From assembly GCA_902579465.1 (NCBI GenBank), contig CACHGV010000001.1:186001-250000 (forward strand): a DNA stretch of 64,000 nucleotides. Direction: 5' to 3'. This stretch comes from an uncultured Pelagibacteraceae bacterium (lineage in GTDB: Bacteria; Pseudomonadota; Alphaproteobacteria; Pelagibacterales; Pelagibacteraceae). The translations under genes and the position numbers were made by a program. The notes under the pieces were generated by a model. That model saw nothing but the letters and a program-made list of their open reading frames with translations, did not search any database and was not told the DNA's origin. This document shows, one piece after another, positions 44,745-54,055 of the stretch (position 1 is its first letter; each line of letters opens with the position of its first letter).

Positions 44745-45503
44745 ATGTTTAAAAATAAAAAAGATATAGATACTCTTTTAGCTTGGTCTGTTCATTTGTT
44801 AACGTGTTCTGGGCTAATAGTTGGATTTTTTGCTCTAATCTCTGTATTCAAAAATGATCAAAGTTCAGCCTTTCTATTTTTGGGACTAGCATTATTAATC
44901 GATGCTATTGATGGCACATTGGCGAGAAAATTTAAAGTTACTGTATTTGTAAAAAATATCGATGGTAAAATGCTTGATAGTGTAATTGATTTCTTCAATT
45001 ACATAATAATCCCATCTGTAATGATTTATTGGTTTAAATTTGTACCCACACCTTTTGAAATAATTATACCTTCAATCATTTTAATCATATCAGCAATATC
45101 ATATTCAAATAATAAATTGATGACTCCAGATAACTTTTATAAAGGTTTTCCATGTATCTGGAATATATTGCTTTTTTATTTGTATTTATTTGATCTATCT
45201 CAGTCCTATAATTTATTACTTATATCAGCCTGTATATTATTAAAATTTATACCAATAAAATTTATTCATCCATTAAGAGTAAATAAATACAAAAAATATT
45301 CTGCAGTATTTATGGTTCTGTGGTTTATTTCTTCATTTAAAATTTTATTAGGCTCATTTTATGCTTTAAACAATAATTTTGATTATTTAATTCTAAGTAT
45401 ATGGTTAACCTCAAATATATACTTTATTTGTCTCACAATATTTGAACTTTATCGTCAAGTATTTAAAAATATATCTTTAAAAATAAAAAGACAAAATACA
45501 TAA
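44745..45503 (+). CDS. pcs: phosphatidylcholine synthase (CDP-alcohol phosphatidyltransferase family)
   Basis: DAIDGTLARKFKVTVFVKNIDGKMLDSVIDF CDP-OH-PT motif; TPDNFYKGFPCIWNILLFYLYLF and FIPIKFIHPLRVNKYKK typical of Pcs. Confidence 0.86.
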   Translation: MFKNKKDIDTLLAWSVHLLTCSGLIVGFFALISVFKNDQSSAFLFLGLALLIDAIDGTLARKFKVTVFVKNIDGKMLDSVIDFFNYIIIPSVMIYWFKFVPTPFEIIIPSIILIISAISYSNNKLMTPDNFYKGFPCIWNILLFYLYLFDLSQSYNLLLISACILLKFIPIKFIHPLRVNKYKKYSAVFMVLWFISSFKILLGSFYALNNNFDYLILSIWLTSNIYFICLTIFELYRQVFKNISLKIKRQNT

Positions 45504-45542
45504 ATTTCCTTAATTAAAAAAAACGTGATTAATAATATTAAA

Positions 45543-46244
45543 TTATTTATATCTAAAACCTTTACAATGAAGTCTTTTTAAAGTGTGTATACCACCTTCC
45601 TCATAAATAATTTTAGCATAATCAAAATATTTATTTATTAATCTGTTAAAGTACTGACCTGCAGTTACGTCAAGAATAAATTCAGTATTTTTTGTACAAA
45701 TTTTTTTAAGCAGATATAAATAATTCTCTAAAGGATAATGGTAACACATTGATTTCAAGGAAATAATTAAATCTAATTTTAAATTTATATCAATCTTTTT
45801 ATCCACATTTTTAATATATAATTGTTCTTTATCTATACCATTTGCATACAAAAGATTTTCTGTTTCACTGAGATCATTGTAACTCTCATAGTTTTCAGAA
45901 AATCCATATTTAATAGATCTATCAATTTTATTTTTATCTAACATAAAAAACTTTAAATCATTTTTATATTTCTGATTTAAAAAAATATTAATAATCCCAA
46001 GTCCACAACCTATATCTAAAATACTATCAACATTTTGTGGTAAAAAATTTTCAAAAGTTTGAAACTCTTTTTTAAATAAATCTTCAGCTCTTTGATTTAA
46101 ATCTTTAATTTGAAAATAATTAACAAATATATTTGTAAATATATAACGACCAAATCTTTTCCTTAGATATTTCTGCTTGTCAGAAAGTAATTCATTTCTT
46201 TGAAGTAGTAATAATTTACTAGATTTTTTATTAAGATAAATCAA
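45543..46244 (-). CDS. class I SAM-dependent methyltransferase
   Basis: VDSILDIGCGLGIINIFLNQKYKNDLKFFMLDKN. Confidence 0.72.
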   Translation of the reverse strand: MIYLNKKSSKLLLLQRNELLSDKQKYLRKRFGRYIFTNIFVNYFQIKDLNQRAEDLFKKEFQTFENFLPQNVDSILDIGCGLGIINIFLNQKYKNDLKFFMLDKNKIDRSIKYGFSENYESYNDLSETENLLYANGIDKEQLYIKNVDKKIDINLKLDLIISLKSMCYHYPLENYLYLLKKICTKNTEFILDVTAGQYFNRLINKYFDYAKIIYEEGGIHTLKRLHCKGFRYK

Positions 46245-46265
46245 TTAATATTCCTCAACATAAGT

Positions 46266-47051
46266 TTAATCAATAAATTTTGCATTAACATCTCCAAAAG
46301 CTGATGAAGTAACTCCTATCAATTTTTTTTCATAAATTGGAACTGGAAATCCATATGCTCCTGTTAAAATTAAATGGTTTTTTTTCAAAATATTATTTGT
46401 TTTTGCTTTATTTTTCACTAACCACTCTATTTTTTCAAGCATATCAAAAGGCCATTTTTTATCTATCCATTTATCAACTTCTTCATTGTCATAAACAAGC
46501 TTAAGATCTGTAATTTTATTATCAATAGGTACTTTGTTTTCTTGTCCTAGAATAACACCTGCGTGAATTGCATTATTAGCTAAAAGCTCTGCACCATGAG
46601 GTTCATTACCATTAAAAACTAAATTATGTATTTCTATAAGGGGATAAATCGATTGAACAGATTCTAATATATACTCAAATGAGACAAGATCTGGATTAAT
46701 ATCTCTATTAAGTATTACTCCAAATTCTGCTTCCATAGCTGGATTAGAATAATCTTTTTTATTAAGTTCCACTCCACTTTGAAACAGTTCACTGTTCCAA
46801 AGAAATCCACTTGCTGGTTGAGTAAAGCCCATTTTTTTTTGAGTATCTTTTGAAACACAGCCAATTTTATAACCTATAATTTCTTCACCTCTTTTAAGTC
46901 TTAAATCGGCGACTTTAGATTGTATGAGTAAAGCATTTTCATTACTTATTACTATTTTGTCTTTAAATAACTGGCTGGGATTTTTTGCATCGTAATCTTC
47001 AAGGATTTTATTTGAATATAAATCTAATTCTTTTGAGGATAAGTTGCCCAT
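46266..47051 (-). CDS. 2-keto-4-pentenoate hydratase / FAH-superfamily protein
   Basis: IGYKIGCVSKDTQKKMGFTQPASGFLW; AMEAEFGVILNRDI; NNAIHAGVILG. Confidence 0.82.
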   Translation of the reverse strand: MGNLSSKELDLYSNKILEDYDAKNPSQLFKDKIVISNENALLIQSKVADLRLKRGEEIIGYKIGCVSKDTQKKMGFTQPASGFLWNSELFQSGVELNKKDYSNPAMEAEFGVILNRDINPDLVSFEYILESVQSIYPLIEIHNLVFNGNEPHGAELLANNAIHAGVILGQENKVPIDNKITDLKLVYDNEEVDKWIDKKWPFDMLEKIEWLVKNKAKTNNILKKNHLILTGAYGFPVPIYEKKLIGVTSSAFGDVNAKFID

Positions 47052-47440
47052 TAAATTAGTAAAACTACTAAAAATATCATCTGAACAAAATTAATCACAA
47101 CTGATATAAAGTGTGAATATTTAAACTTTTTATCCTGCTTTTCGTCCCTATATTTATTTATTAAAGGCATTAGCAAATAGTTTGAAGTAGCAAATAAAAG
47201 TGTGATTGTTAGAATTAAGTAAAAGTCTATTCCTAATTTACTTAAGAATAAAAAGATTATCAGAACGATTAAACTAATTCCTAAATTAACATTGTAATAA
47301 AATGGGAATATTCTTCTTATAAATTTTCGAGCATTTTCTTCATCTAAAGTAGTAAATACAACGGGTGCAATAGCAAATGAAAAGAATAACATTATTCCTA
47401 AAATCATTGCTGTTAAATAAATACTAATCTGTTCAATCAT
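47051..47440 (-). CDS. DUF4149-like 4-TM membrane protein
   Basis: AMILGIMLFFSFAIAPVVFTTLDEENARKFIRRIFPFYY; family call from memory. Confidence 0.6.
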   Translation of the reverse strand: MIEQISIYLTAMILGIMLFFSFAIAPVVFTTLDEENARKFIRRIFPFYYNVNLGISLIVLIIFLFLSKLGIDFYLILTITLLFATSNYLLMPLINKYRDEKQDKKFKYSHFISVVINFVQMIFLVVLLI

Positions 47441-47443
47441 AAT

Positions 47444-47629
47444 TTAGTTTTCTATTGAATTTTCTTCTTTCATTAATATTGGTCTACCATCATTTGCAGT
47501 ATTAAGTGGAATTATTTTGCCTTTGTATTTAGCACATAAAGTTGGTGCGTTTCTAACTTCTTCACCTAATCTAACTTCAAGATCAACAATTACTAATTTT
47601 GCATCTTCTAATTCTTTTAATATTCTCAT
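47444..47629 (-). CDS. hypothetical 61-aa protein
   Basis: Sits in a tight minus-strand gene string, 3 nt before the next gene. Confidence 0.55.
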   Translation of the reverse strand: MRILKELEDAKLVIVDLEVRLGEEVRNAPTLCAKYKGKIIPLNTANDGRPILMKEENSIEN

Positions 47630-47656
47630 TTTAGCCCTTTGGTTAATTAATTTAAT

Positions 47657-48100
47657 TTAATGACAAGCCTGATTATGCTTTTTAAGTCTCCAGTAATTAT
47701 ATGGCCAAGGAGTAACAAATCCTACAGCTAACATTATTGGCACTACCCACCATGTAAGCATTGCGCCACCTGTTAATACATAATCTGTAATATTCATAGC
47801 AACTTCCATACTAATCATAGAAATAAAGCTCATTCCTAATGCAGTTTTTAATGCTTTTTGAAAAGTAAATTTTTGTTTAATTAAAATAAATGTCTCTAAA
47901 ATTACACTTGTAATTAAACCATTAATTATTGCTAAAATCATAATACTTAAAACTGGGAAAGGAATTTTAGTTAATTGAAAAAATAATATCGTTCCAAAAT
48001 CACCAATAGCACAACCTAATAAACACCATGCTGTATTTTTGGCACTTCTTTTCCAAGTGTGTTTACATTTCCAATTAAAACTTATTGCTTCTGCACTCAT
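47657..48100 (-). CDS. DUF4396-like membrane protein
   Basis: KCKHTWKRSAKNTAWCLLGCAIGDFGTILFFQ...MEVAMNITDYVLTGG...MLAVGFVTPWPYNYWRLKKHNQACH; family call from memory. Confidence 0.7.
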   Translation of the reverse strand: MSAEAISFNWKCKHTWKRSAKNTAWCLLGCAIGDFGTILFFQLTKIPFPVLSIMILAIINGLITSVILETFILIKQKFTFQKALKTALGMSFISMISMEVAMNITDYVLTGGAMLTWWVVPIMLAVGFVTPWPYNYWRLKKHNQACH

Positions 48101-48101
48101 A

Positions 48102-48548
48102 TTATTTGCTCATACTTATTTGATATTCATATATATCATCTGTCCAATAAGATTTAATGTAGGATAATATATTATCAATACCTGCGTCATCTATTTTATC
48201 ACCAAAACCAACCATTTTACCTTCATAGTTATTCATTAATTTGGCAAAACCAAGTTTTATTATTTTATGAAGTAATTCATCATTATGATGCCATGTATGA
48301 CCTGTTCCATTTAATGGTGGTGCTTTTCTATGACCATCCTTATCAACACCCTTCCAATCAACTGCCCCTGTTAAATTAACCATGTGACATGAAGCACAAT
48401 GTTGTTCATAAAGAACTTTTCCTTTTAATATATTCGCTTCAGAGTCCCTTGTGATTGGAAAATGATTATGAGCATTTGAAATTTCAGTTAAAAACAAAGT
48501 AAATAGAAAAGCTATAATTAATTTAAGTCTCACATTATAATTTAACAA
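48102..48548 (-). CDS. secreted cytochrome c-type protein
   Basis: Signal peptide, CASCH haem motif, C-terminal DDAGIDNILSYIKSYW. Confidence 0.85.
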   Translation of the reverse strand: MLNYNVRLKLIIAFLFTLFLTEISNAHNHFPITRDSEANILKGKVLYEQHCASCHMVNLTGAVDWKGVDKDGHRKAPPLNGTGHTWHHNDELLHKIIKLGFAKLMNNYEGKMVGFGDKIDDAGIDNILSYIKSYWTDDIYEYQISMSK

Positions 48549-48586
48549 ATATAAGCTAAATATAAGATGTATAAAATTGACGTATC

Positions 48587-48655
48587 CTAAAGAATGTATT
48601 TATCACCAAGATACATAGCAAAAGCGATTGCAGCTCCTAATAAAATATATTTCAT
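48587..48655 (-). CDS. possible 22-aa membrane peptide
   Basis: MKYILLGAAIAFAMYLGDKYIL; hydrophobic sORF without a clear SD. Confidence 0.25.
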   Translation of the reverse strand: MKYILLGAAIAFAMYLGDKYIL

Positions 48656-48764
48656 ATACTGAAACTATACATAAAATGATCTGTGTTTAAAATGTGATTA
48701 TTATTCATATTCATAACGAAATTAGAACCTAATTATAACAAATCAATATTCTAGAAATAGAATC

Positions 48765-48905
48765 GTGAGATTATCATTATTCTTTTTTCTTCATTTAGTT
48801 GCTTTCGTAATCCTCTTAATTGTCCATCCACATGCTCGTGCAAATGAGGGGTGGACAATTGAAAAACATAATAGAGACTTAACCTATACAACTCGTAAAA
48901 ACTAA
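48765..48905 (+). CDS. possible 46-aa exported small protein, GTG start
   Basis: (V/M)RLSLFFFLHLVAFVILLIVHPHARANEGWTIEKHNRDLTYTTRKN; signal-peptide-like with ARA|NE cleavage context. Confidence 0.35.
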   Translation: MRLSLFFFLHLVAFVILLIVHPHARANEGWTIEKHNRDLTYTTRKN

Positions 48906-48960
48906 TTATGTTTGTTGGAATGGAAGCCCTACTTATACTTAGTCTTTTCGGACTAATATT

Positions 48961-49860
48961 TTAATTACTTTTCTGAAGCTGATAAATAGAAACGTAGTGT
49001 TTCTTTTTAGGTAATGGAATTATTACTGGTACATCAGTACATCTTGGTGCAATTATTTTTTTTCCATAAATAATATTTTTATCAAAATTTTCAAAGTTTG
49101 TCTCTGGATGAGGATTGCCGTCATTAATAATAGGCCATGCATCACAGGCTCTGTAACCAAATAATATTAAAGGTCTTGATCCATCAGTATGATTTAAGCC
49201 TGAACCATGAATTGTTCGACAATGAAAGAAGGCAACAGAACCTGCTTTTCCAGTTAATGAAACTGATTTTTTTAAGTTAATCTTTTTTTTTTTAGTATTA
49301 ATTTTGCCTACAAAGTAATTATCATTGCTATGATGACTAAACAGCTCTTTTTTATGAGAGCCTTTAATAACTTTTAAAGGACCATTTTTTTCATAACAAT
49401 CCTCAAGATAAATACCTACTGTTATTAAATCATCATTTGTATGAGGGTAAAATGCAAAGTCTTGATGCCATTCAACTAGACTTCCTTTTTTCTTATTAGG
49501 TAACTTAAAATTTAATTTTCCAAGATGAAATCTTACTGTTCCACCAATAAGCTTTTTAACTATATCAATAATCTTTTTATTTCTTGATAAATCATAAAAT
49601 AATTTATTGTTATTTTGAGGGTTATTTAATCTTAATATTTCTTTATTTTTTGAAGAGTTGCTATTGAATACGAAATGATAATTATCGTAACTTTGAGTTC
49701 CACCTTGATCTTTAACTTTTCTTCTACTGTTTTTTTCTTTAGTTACAATCTTATTAATAAGAGTATTTAATTTATTGATATCTTTCTTTGAAATAAGCTG
49801 ATCTTTAACTAAATAACCATTTTTTTTATAAAAGCTTGTCTCTGATCTAGTGATACTCAT
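48961..49860 (-). CDS. phytanoyl-CoA dioxygenase (PhyH) family protein
   Basis: YKKNGYLVKDQLIS; VEWHQDFAFYPHTNDD (HxD); GSVAFFHCRTIHGSGLNHTDGSRP. Confidence 0.83.
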   Translation of the reverse strand: MSITRSETSFYKKNGYLVKDQLISKKDINKLNTLINKIVTKEKNSRRKVKDQGGTQSYDNYHFVFNSNSSKNKEILRLNNPQNNNKLFYDLSRNKKIIDIVKKLIGGTVRFHLGKLNFKLPNKKKGSLVEWHQDFAFYPHTNDDLITVGIYLEDCYEKNGPLKVIKGSHKKELFSHHSNDNYFVGKINTKKKKINLKKSVSLTGKAGSVAFFHCRTIHGSGLNHTDGSRPLILFGYRACDAWPIINDGNPHPETNFENFDKNIIYGKKIIAPRCTDVPVIIPLPKKKHYVSIYQLQKSN

Positions 49861-49901
49861 GTATGAATTTTATAATAAAATTATTATTTTTAATAGATTA
49901 A

Positions 49902-50144
49902 TTATCTATAAGGATCACAAGCTATTTTAACTTTATTATTTGCATTAAATGCTTTGGTATAGTGAGTAATAAAATTTTTAGAGGTTACGTCATTCCTTCT
50001 ACTTAATTTTTTTTGCTCAAGGGCTATTCTACATTCCTTTTTAACAACATCTTCAGTTCTAAATTTATACTTAATAGTGTTTACCTCTTGTGCTGCACAG
50101 CCATAAATAAATATAAAAAATAATATGTAAGTAAAAAATTTCAT
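49902..50144 (-). CDS. small lipoprotein
   Basis: MKFFTYILFFIFIYGCAAQ lipobox-like start. Confidence 0.6.
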   Translation of the reverse strand: MKFFTYILFFIFIYGCAAQEVNTIKYKFRTEDVVKKECRIALEQKKLSRRNDVTSKNFITHYTKAFNANNKVKIACDPYR

Positions 50145-50172
50145 AAGTTAATTAATAATGGATAATACAATG

Positions 50173-50484
50173 TTATAATAAGAAAATAATAACCCAGTAA
50201 GAGGATAGTCCAGATAAAATTGTCGCTATTACATTTCTTGAAAAGTAGCCAACTAATATTGCAACTATTGCACCAAAGATTTTAGGGTCATTCATTTCTA
50301 TAAAAGCTCCATAGTTATTAATAAATATTCCAGGAAATATTATTGCTGGAAATACTGCTGACGGAACATATGCTAAAACCTCTTTAACTCTTTCACCTAA
50401 TAAATCTCTGTCAACTAATGCAATCATAGTCATTCTTGTAAAGTAGGTGACAATTCCTGCAATTATGATTGTTAGCCAAGTCAT
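50173..50484 (-). CDS. azlD: AzlD-family branched-chain amino acid exporter small subunit
   Basis: WLTIIIAGIVTYFTRMTMIAL...LAYVPSAVFPAIIFPGIF; paired with AzlC. Confidence 0.82.
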   Translation of the reverse strand: MTWLTIIIAGIVTYFTRMTMIALVDRDLLGERVKEVLAYVPSAVFPAIIFPGIFINNYGAFIEMNDPKIFGAIVAILVGYFSRNVIATILSGLSSYWVIIFLL

Positions 50485-51167
50485 TTTTTTAACCTTAGAA
50501 CTAATGCAGCAACAAATAATGCAATTATAGGTGAAATGATTATGTAGGATTTAAAGGGTGCATCAAAAAATAATAATGAACTTAATCCACATGTAATCAT
50601 TACTATTACATGATCTATTTTTTTTAAATCTTGAACAACAATTGCTATAAAGGTTAAAGGAATTGCAAATTTTAAACCTAGTTCCTCTGGTACAAATGAA
50701 CCTAAAACTATACCTGCTAAAGTTGATAATTGCCAAAAAATCCAAAGTGTAACACCACTCCCAATTAAATGATAATGTAAATGTTGCTCTGTTTTATTTT
50801 TCATAAAAAATTTATTACTCTCAGCAAAACCTTGATCAACTACGATGTAGGAAATTAATAATTTTTTAATAAATGATAATTTTTCAAGGTATTCAGATAA
50901 AACTGCACCATACAATAAATGCCTTGAATTTATGACACCAACAGAAGTAACAGCAATTAAGGCTGATGCCCCGCCTGATAACAATTGAAGAAATACTATT
51001 TGAGATGCACCACCAAAGATAATAATGGACATTGCATATACCAAAACAGGATCAAAACCTAATTCTATACCTATTGCTCCACATATTATGCCAAATGGAA
51101 TAACTGAAAACATGTGAGGTGCAACAGCTAGAAAACCCTTTGAAAATAGTTGTGTTTTTGTAAGCAT
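50481..51167 (-). CDS. azlC: AzlC-family branched-chain amino acid exporter
   Basis: GFLAVAPHMFSVIPFGIICGAIGIELGFDP; FGGASQIVFLQLLSGGASALIAVTSVGVINSRHLLYG. Confidence 0.87.
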   Translation of the reverse strand: MLTKTQLFSKGFLAVAPHMFSVIPFGIICGAIGIELGFDPVLVYAMSIIIFGGASQIVFLQLLSGGASALIAVTSVGVINSRHLLYGAVLSEYLEKLSFIKKLLISYIVVDQGFAESNKFFMKNKTEQHLHYHLIGSGVTLWIFWQLSTLAGIVLGSFVPEELGLKFAIPLTFIAIVVQDLKKIDHVIVMITCGLSSLLFFDAPFKSYIIISPIIALFVAALVLRLKK

Positions 51168-51226
51168 TTTTGATAGAGGAAATTATATTATTTTTTTTTT
51201 AAATTATATCTTTAAATATCAATAAA

Positions 51227-52204
51227 ATGAAAAATATTCTCATTTATAATTCTGGAGGTGGACTTGGAGATAGCATCCAATTATTTGATCTAGTTACAAG
51301 TTTAAAAAATAATTTTAAAGATGCTTCTTTATTCTATTTAGGTGCGCATGAGAACCACTTCCAAGGAAGTTTAAAAGAATATGGTATTGACGTACCAACT
51401 TTTGAGATGGGCCTTAAATATTTTGGTTTTAGATGGAAACATTTATTTTTAGCAAAAAAATTATTTAATCAAAAAACAATAGATAAATTTGATCTAATAA
51501 TAGACCTTCAGTCAAAAATTAGAAATACTCTAATTTTAAAACAGATACCTAGTTACAATTTTTACTCCTCTTCATTAAATTATTTTTTTTCTACAAAGAA
51601 AAGAGATTACATATATACAAAAAATAATTTGAATATGATTTTAAATAATCTTGAAAAGTTAATAGACAAAAAATTGACTGTTCATAATTATAATATTAAA
51701 AGCATAAACCCAAAATATTTTGATGAAGCTGAAAGAGTCCTTCCAGATAACAATTATGTTGGATTATCTGTAACTCAAGGAAACTCTTACAGAAAGAAAA
51801 ATTGGCCAATGGATAAATTTATTAATTTAGGGAAAAAAATTGTAGAAATTAATAAAGTTCCGGTTTTTTTAATTAAGAAAAATGATACAGAGTTAATTTC
51901 CAAGATAAAGAATGAGATTAAAGAAGCCATTATTCCTGAAGAGAATGCAAAATATTCAGAACCAGCATTTGTCACTGCTTTAGCTACCCGATTAAGCTCA
52001 AGTGTATCAATAAACAACGGAATTATGCATATGATTAGCTTAGCTAAAACACCTATGATTCTTTTATTTGGATCTGGAGGATCTAAAGAGGAAGAAAAGT
52101 TTGCACCAAAATACTCAACTGTAAAAATTTTAAATAGTACAAAATTATATAACTCTACTGATATTACTAAAATATCTGAAATTGATGTTCTAAAATTGAT
52201 TTAA
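51227..52204 (+). CDS. glycosyltransferase family 9 (heptosyltransferase-like)
   Basis: ILIYNSGGGLGDSIQLFDLVTSLK; VGLSVTQGNSYRKKNWPMDKF; SINNGIMHMISLAKTPMILLFG. Confidence 0.78.
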   Translation: MKNILIYNSGGGLGDSIQLFDLVTSLKNNFKDASLFYLGAHENHFQGSLKEYGIDVPTFEMGLKYFGFRWKHLFLAKKLFNQKTIDKFDLIIDLQSKIRNTLILKQIPSYNFYSSSLNYFFSTKKRDYIYTKNNLNMILNNLEKLIDKKLTVHNYNIKSINPKYFDEAERVLPDNNYVGLSVTQGNSYRKKNWPMDKFINLGKKIVEINKVPVFLIKKNDTELISKIKNEIKEAIIPEENAKYSEPAFVTALATRLSSSVSINNGIMHMISLAKTPMILLFGSGGSKEEEKFAPKYSTVKILNSTKLYNSTDITKISEIDVLKLI

Positions 52205-52594
52205 AGCTTTTATTAAAAATTTATTATCAAGTTTACAATCTTTATAGCCTTGTTTTACAACATTAAGATATCTTTCTGTTGGATATCTAAATTCTGTTTT
52301 CTTAACCATAATGTAAGTCATCACTCGTTTATTATAATAAGTAAAGAATAGTTTTTTATATAGAATTGGAAAATCTTCATATACATCCAATTTTTTTTCA
52401 TCGCTTTTTGATATTTCAAATAAAGCACCAGGAACTAAAGAATTTTTACTCTTTTCAATATCTGCTGCTCTATATTTACTTCTAAAGTTTAACTTGTAAC
52501 CTTTAAGTTCATATTTTTTTAAGAACACAGAGTCTTTGCATCTCCGCTTCATTTGAAAAAGATTAAGATTACTACCGTAAGCAAAATATAACAT
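52190..52594 (-). CDS. gamma-glutamylcyclotransferase-like protein
   Basis: MLYFAYGSNLNLFQMKRRC. Confidence 0.75.
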   Translation of the reverse strand: MLYFAYGSNLNLFQMKRRCKDSVFLKKYELKGYKLNFRSKYRAADIEKSKNSLVPGALFEISKSDEKKLDVYEDFPILYKKLFFTYYNKRVMTYIMVKKTEFRYPTERYLNVVKQGYKDCKLDNKFLIKALNQF

Positions 52595-53346
52595 TACTCT
52601 AATTCAACTACTTTAATATTTTTTGCTTTTACAAATTCAAAGATTAGTGAGCTACACAAGTTTATTTTATCTTGATCTTTTGATCTTAATACAATTGATA
52701 CACCTAATTTACCTTGTCTGAAAAAAGGATAACTACCAATTTCTACATCTTTATTATTATCTTGAACATTTGTTAATGAGCTTGCTATTTCACTTTCATA
52801 GGTCATCAAATTTATTGTCTTACTTAATATTGGATCGCCTCCGACTAATACATTGCCAAGTCCACCAATCATTGCTTTTAAAATTGATGGAACACCTGGA
52901 AGAGAAAAAACATTTTCCACATAAAACCCTGGAGCACCACTAGTTGGATTCAAAATAAGATTAGCTGTAACTGGCATCTTTGCCATTTTTTGTCTACCAT
53001 CATTAAAATTGCCTGGTTCGTAATATTTTTCTAGAATTGCAAATGCCTCTTTATGAAATCCATATTCAATGTTAAATGCCTTTGATATTGACTCTGCAGT
53101 TATGTCATCGTGAGTAGGACCAATACCACCTGTAGTAAACACATAGTTGTATTTAACTCTTAATTCATCAACAGTATCTATAATGGTTTTTTCCACGTCA
53201 GGAATTACTCTTACCTCTCCAACTGAAATTCCCAGAGAATTAAGCCAAGTAGCTAGAGTGCTTGTATTCAAATCTTTTGTTCTACCAGATAATACTTCGT
53301 TACCTATGATGATGATTGATGCAGATATTTCTTTTTTATTTGTCAT
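52594..53346 (-). CDS. CinA N-terminal/MoCF_biosynth molybdopterin-binding domain protein
   Basis: SIIIIGNEVLSGRTKDLNTSTLATWLNSLGISVGEVRVIPD; VFTTGGIGPTHDDITAESI; start at 53346 preferred. Confidence 0.83.
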   Translation of the reverse strand: MTNKKEISASIIIIGNEVLSGRTKDLNTSTLATWLNSLGISVGEVRVIPDVEKTIIDTVDELRVKYNYVFTTGGIGPTHDDITAESISKAFNIEYGFHKEAFAILEKYYEPGNFNDGRQKMAKMPVTANLILNPTSGAPGFYVENVFSLPGVPSILKAMIGGLGNVLVGGDPILSKTINLMTYESEIASSLTNVQDNNKDVEIGSYPFFRQGKLGVSIVLRSKDQDKINLCSSLIFEFVKAKNIKVVELE

Positions 53347-53368
53347 TTCTAAATATAAATAAAATTGT

Positions 53369-54055
53369 ATGAAATTTACCAACACTTTATTAAAAGGCAA
53401 ATTTATCCGGAGATATAAGAGATTTTTCACTGATATAGAAGTAAATAATAAAACTGTAGTAGCGCACTGTCCAAATACAGGTTCTATGATGGGTTTACTA
53501 GATCAAGGAAACGAAGCTTGGATTAGTGAACACAATGATCCAAAACGTAAATTAAAATTTACTCTAGAGATGATAAAAGTAAAAAAAAGAATAATTGGAG
53601 TAAATACTCATAGAGCAAATAGAATTGTCGAACATGCTTTAGAAAATAAGTTAATAAAAGAATTTAGTACTATCAAAAATATAAGAGCTGAATTTAAGTA
53701 TTCTGATGATACTAGATTTGACTTTTTGTGTGATAAGAAAATATTAGAGGTAAAAAATACAACACTTATAAGAGAGGATGATTTGGCTGAATTTCCAGAT
53801 GCTGTTACTTCAAGAGGTACAAAACACCTCCAAAAGTTAAAGGAATCAATCAAAAAAGGATATAAGCCTTATGTCTTATTTTTAACTCAAATTCAGGGTA
53901 TAAATAATTTTAGAATAGCAGAAGATATAGACTCTACTTATTATAAAGAATATTTAGATGCTAAAAAATCTGGTGTAAGCTTTCTTGCTTACAGATGCAG
54001 TTTAAATTCTAAAGAAATAAAAATTGAAAAAAAAATAAAAATTTTAGATGAGTAA
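53369..54055 (+). CDS. sfsA: SfsA family protein
   Basis: GKFIRRYKRFFTDIE; VVAHCPNTGSMMGLLDQGNEAWIS; FPDAVTSRGTKHLQKL. Confidence 0.92.
   Translation: MKFTNTLLKGKFIRRYKRFFTDIEVNNKTVVAHCPNTGSMMGLLDQGNEAWISEHNDPKRKLKFTLEMIKVKKRIIGVNTHRANRIVEHALENKLIKEFSTIKNIRAEFKYSDDTRFDFLCDKKILEVKNTTLIREDDLAEFPDAVTSRGTKHLQKLKESIKKGYKPYVLFLTQIQGINNFRIAEDIDSTYYKEYLDAKKSGVSFLAYRCSLNSKEIKIEKKIKILDE

Noticed and set aside
53347-53430. N-terminal extension of the CinA-like ORF
   Set aside because: MoCF-domain similarity begins just after the ATG at 53346 and the extension runs into the divergent sfsA start.
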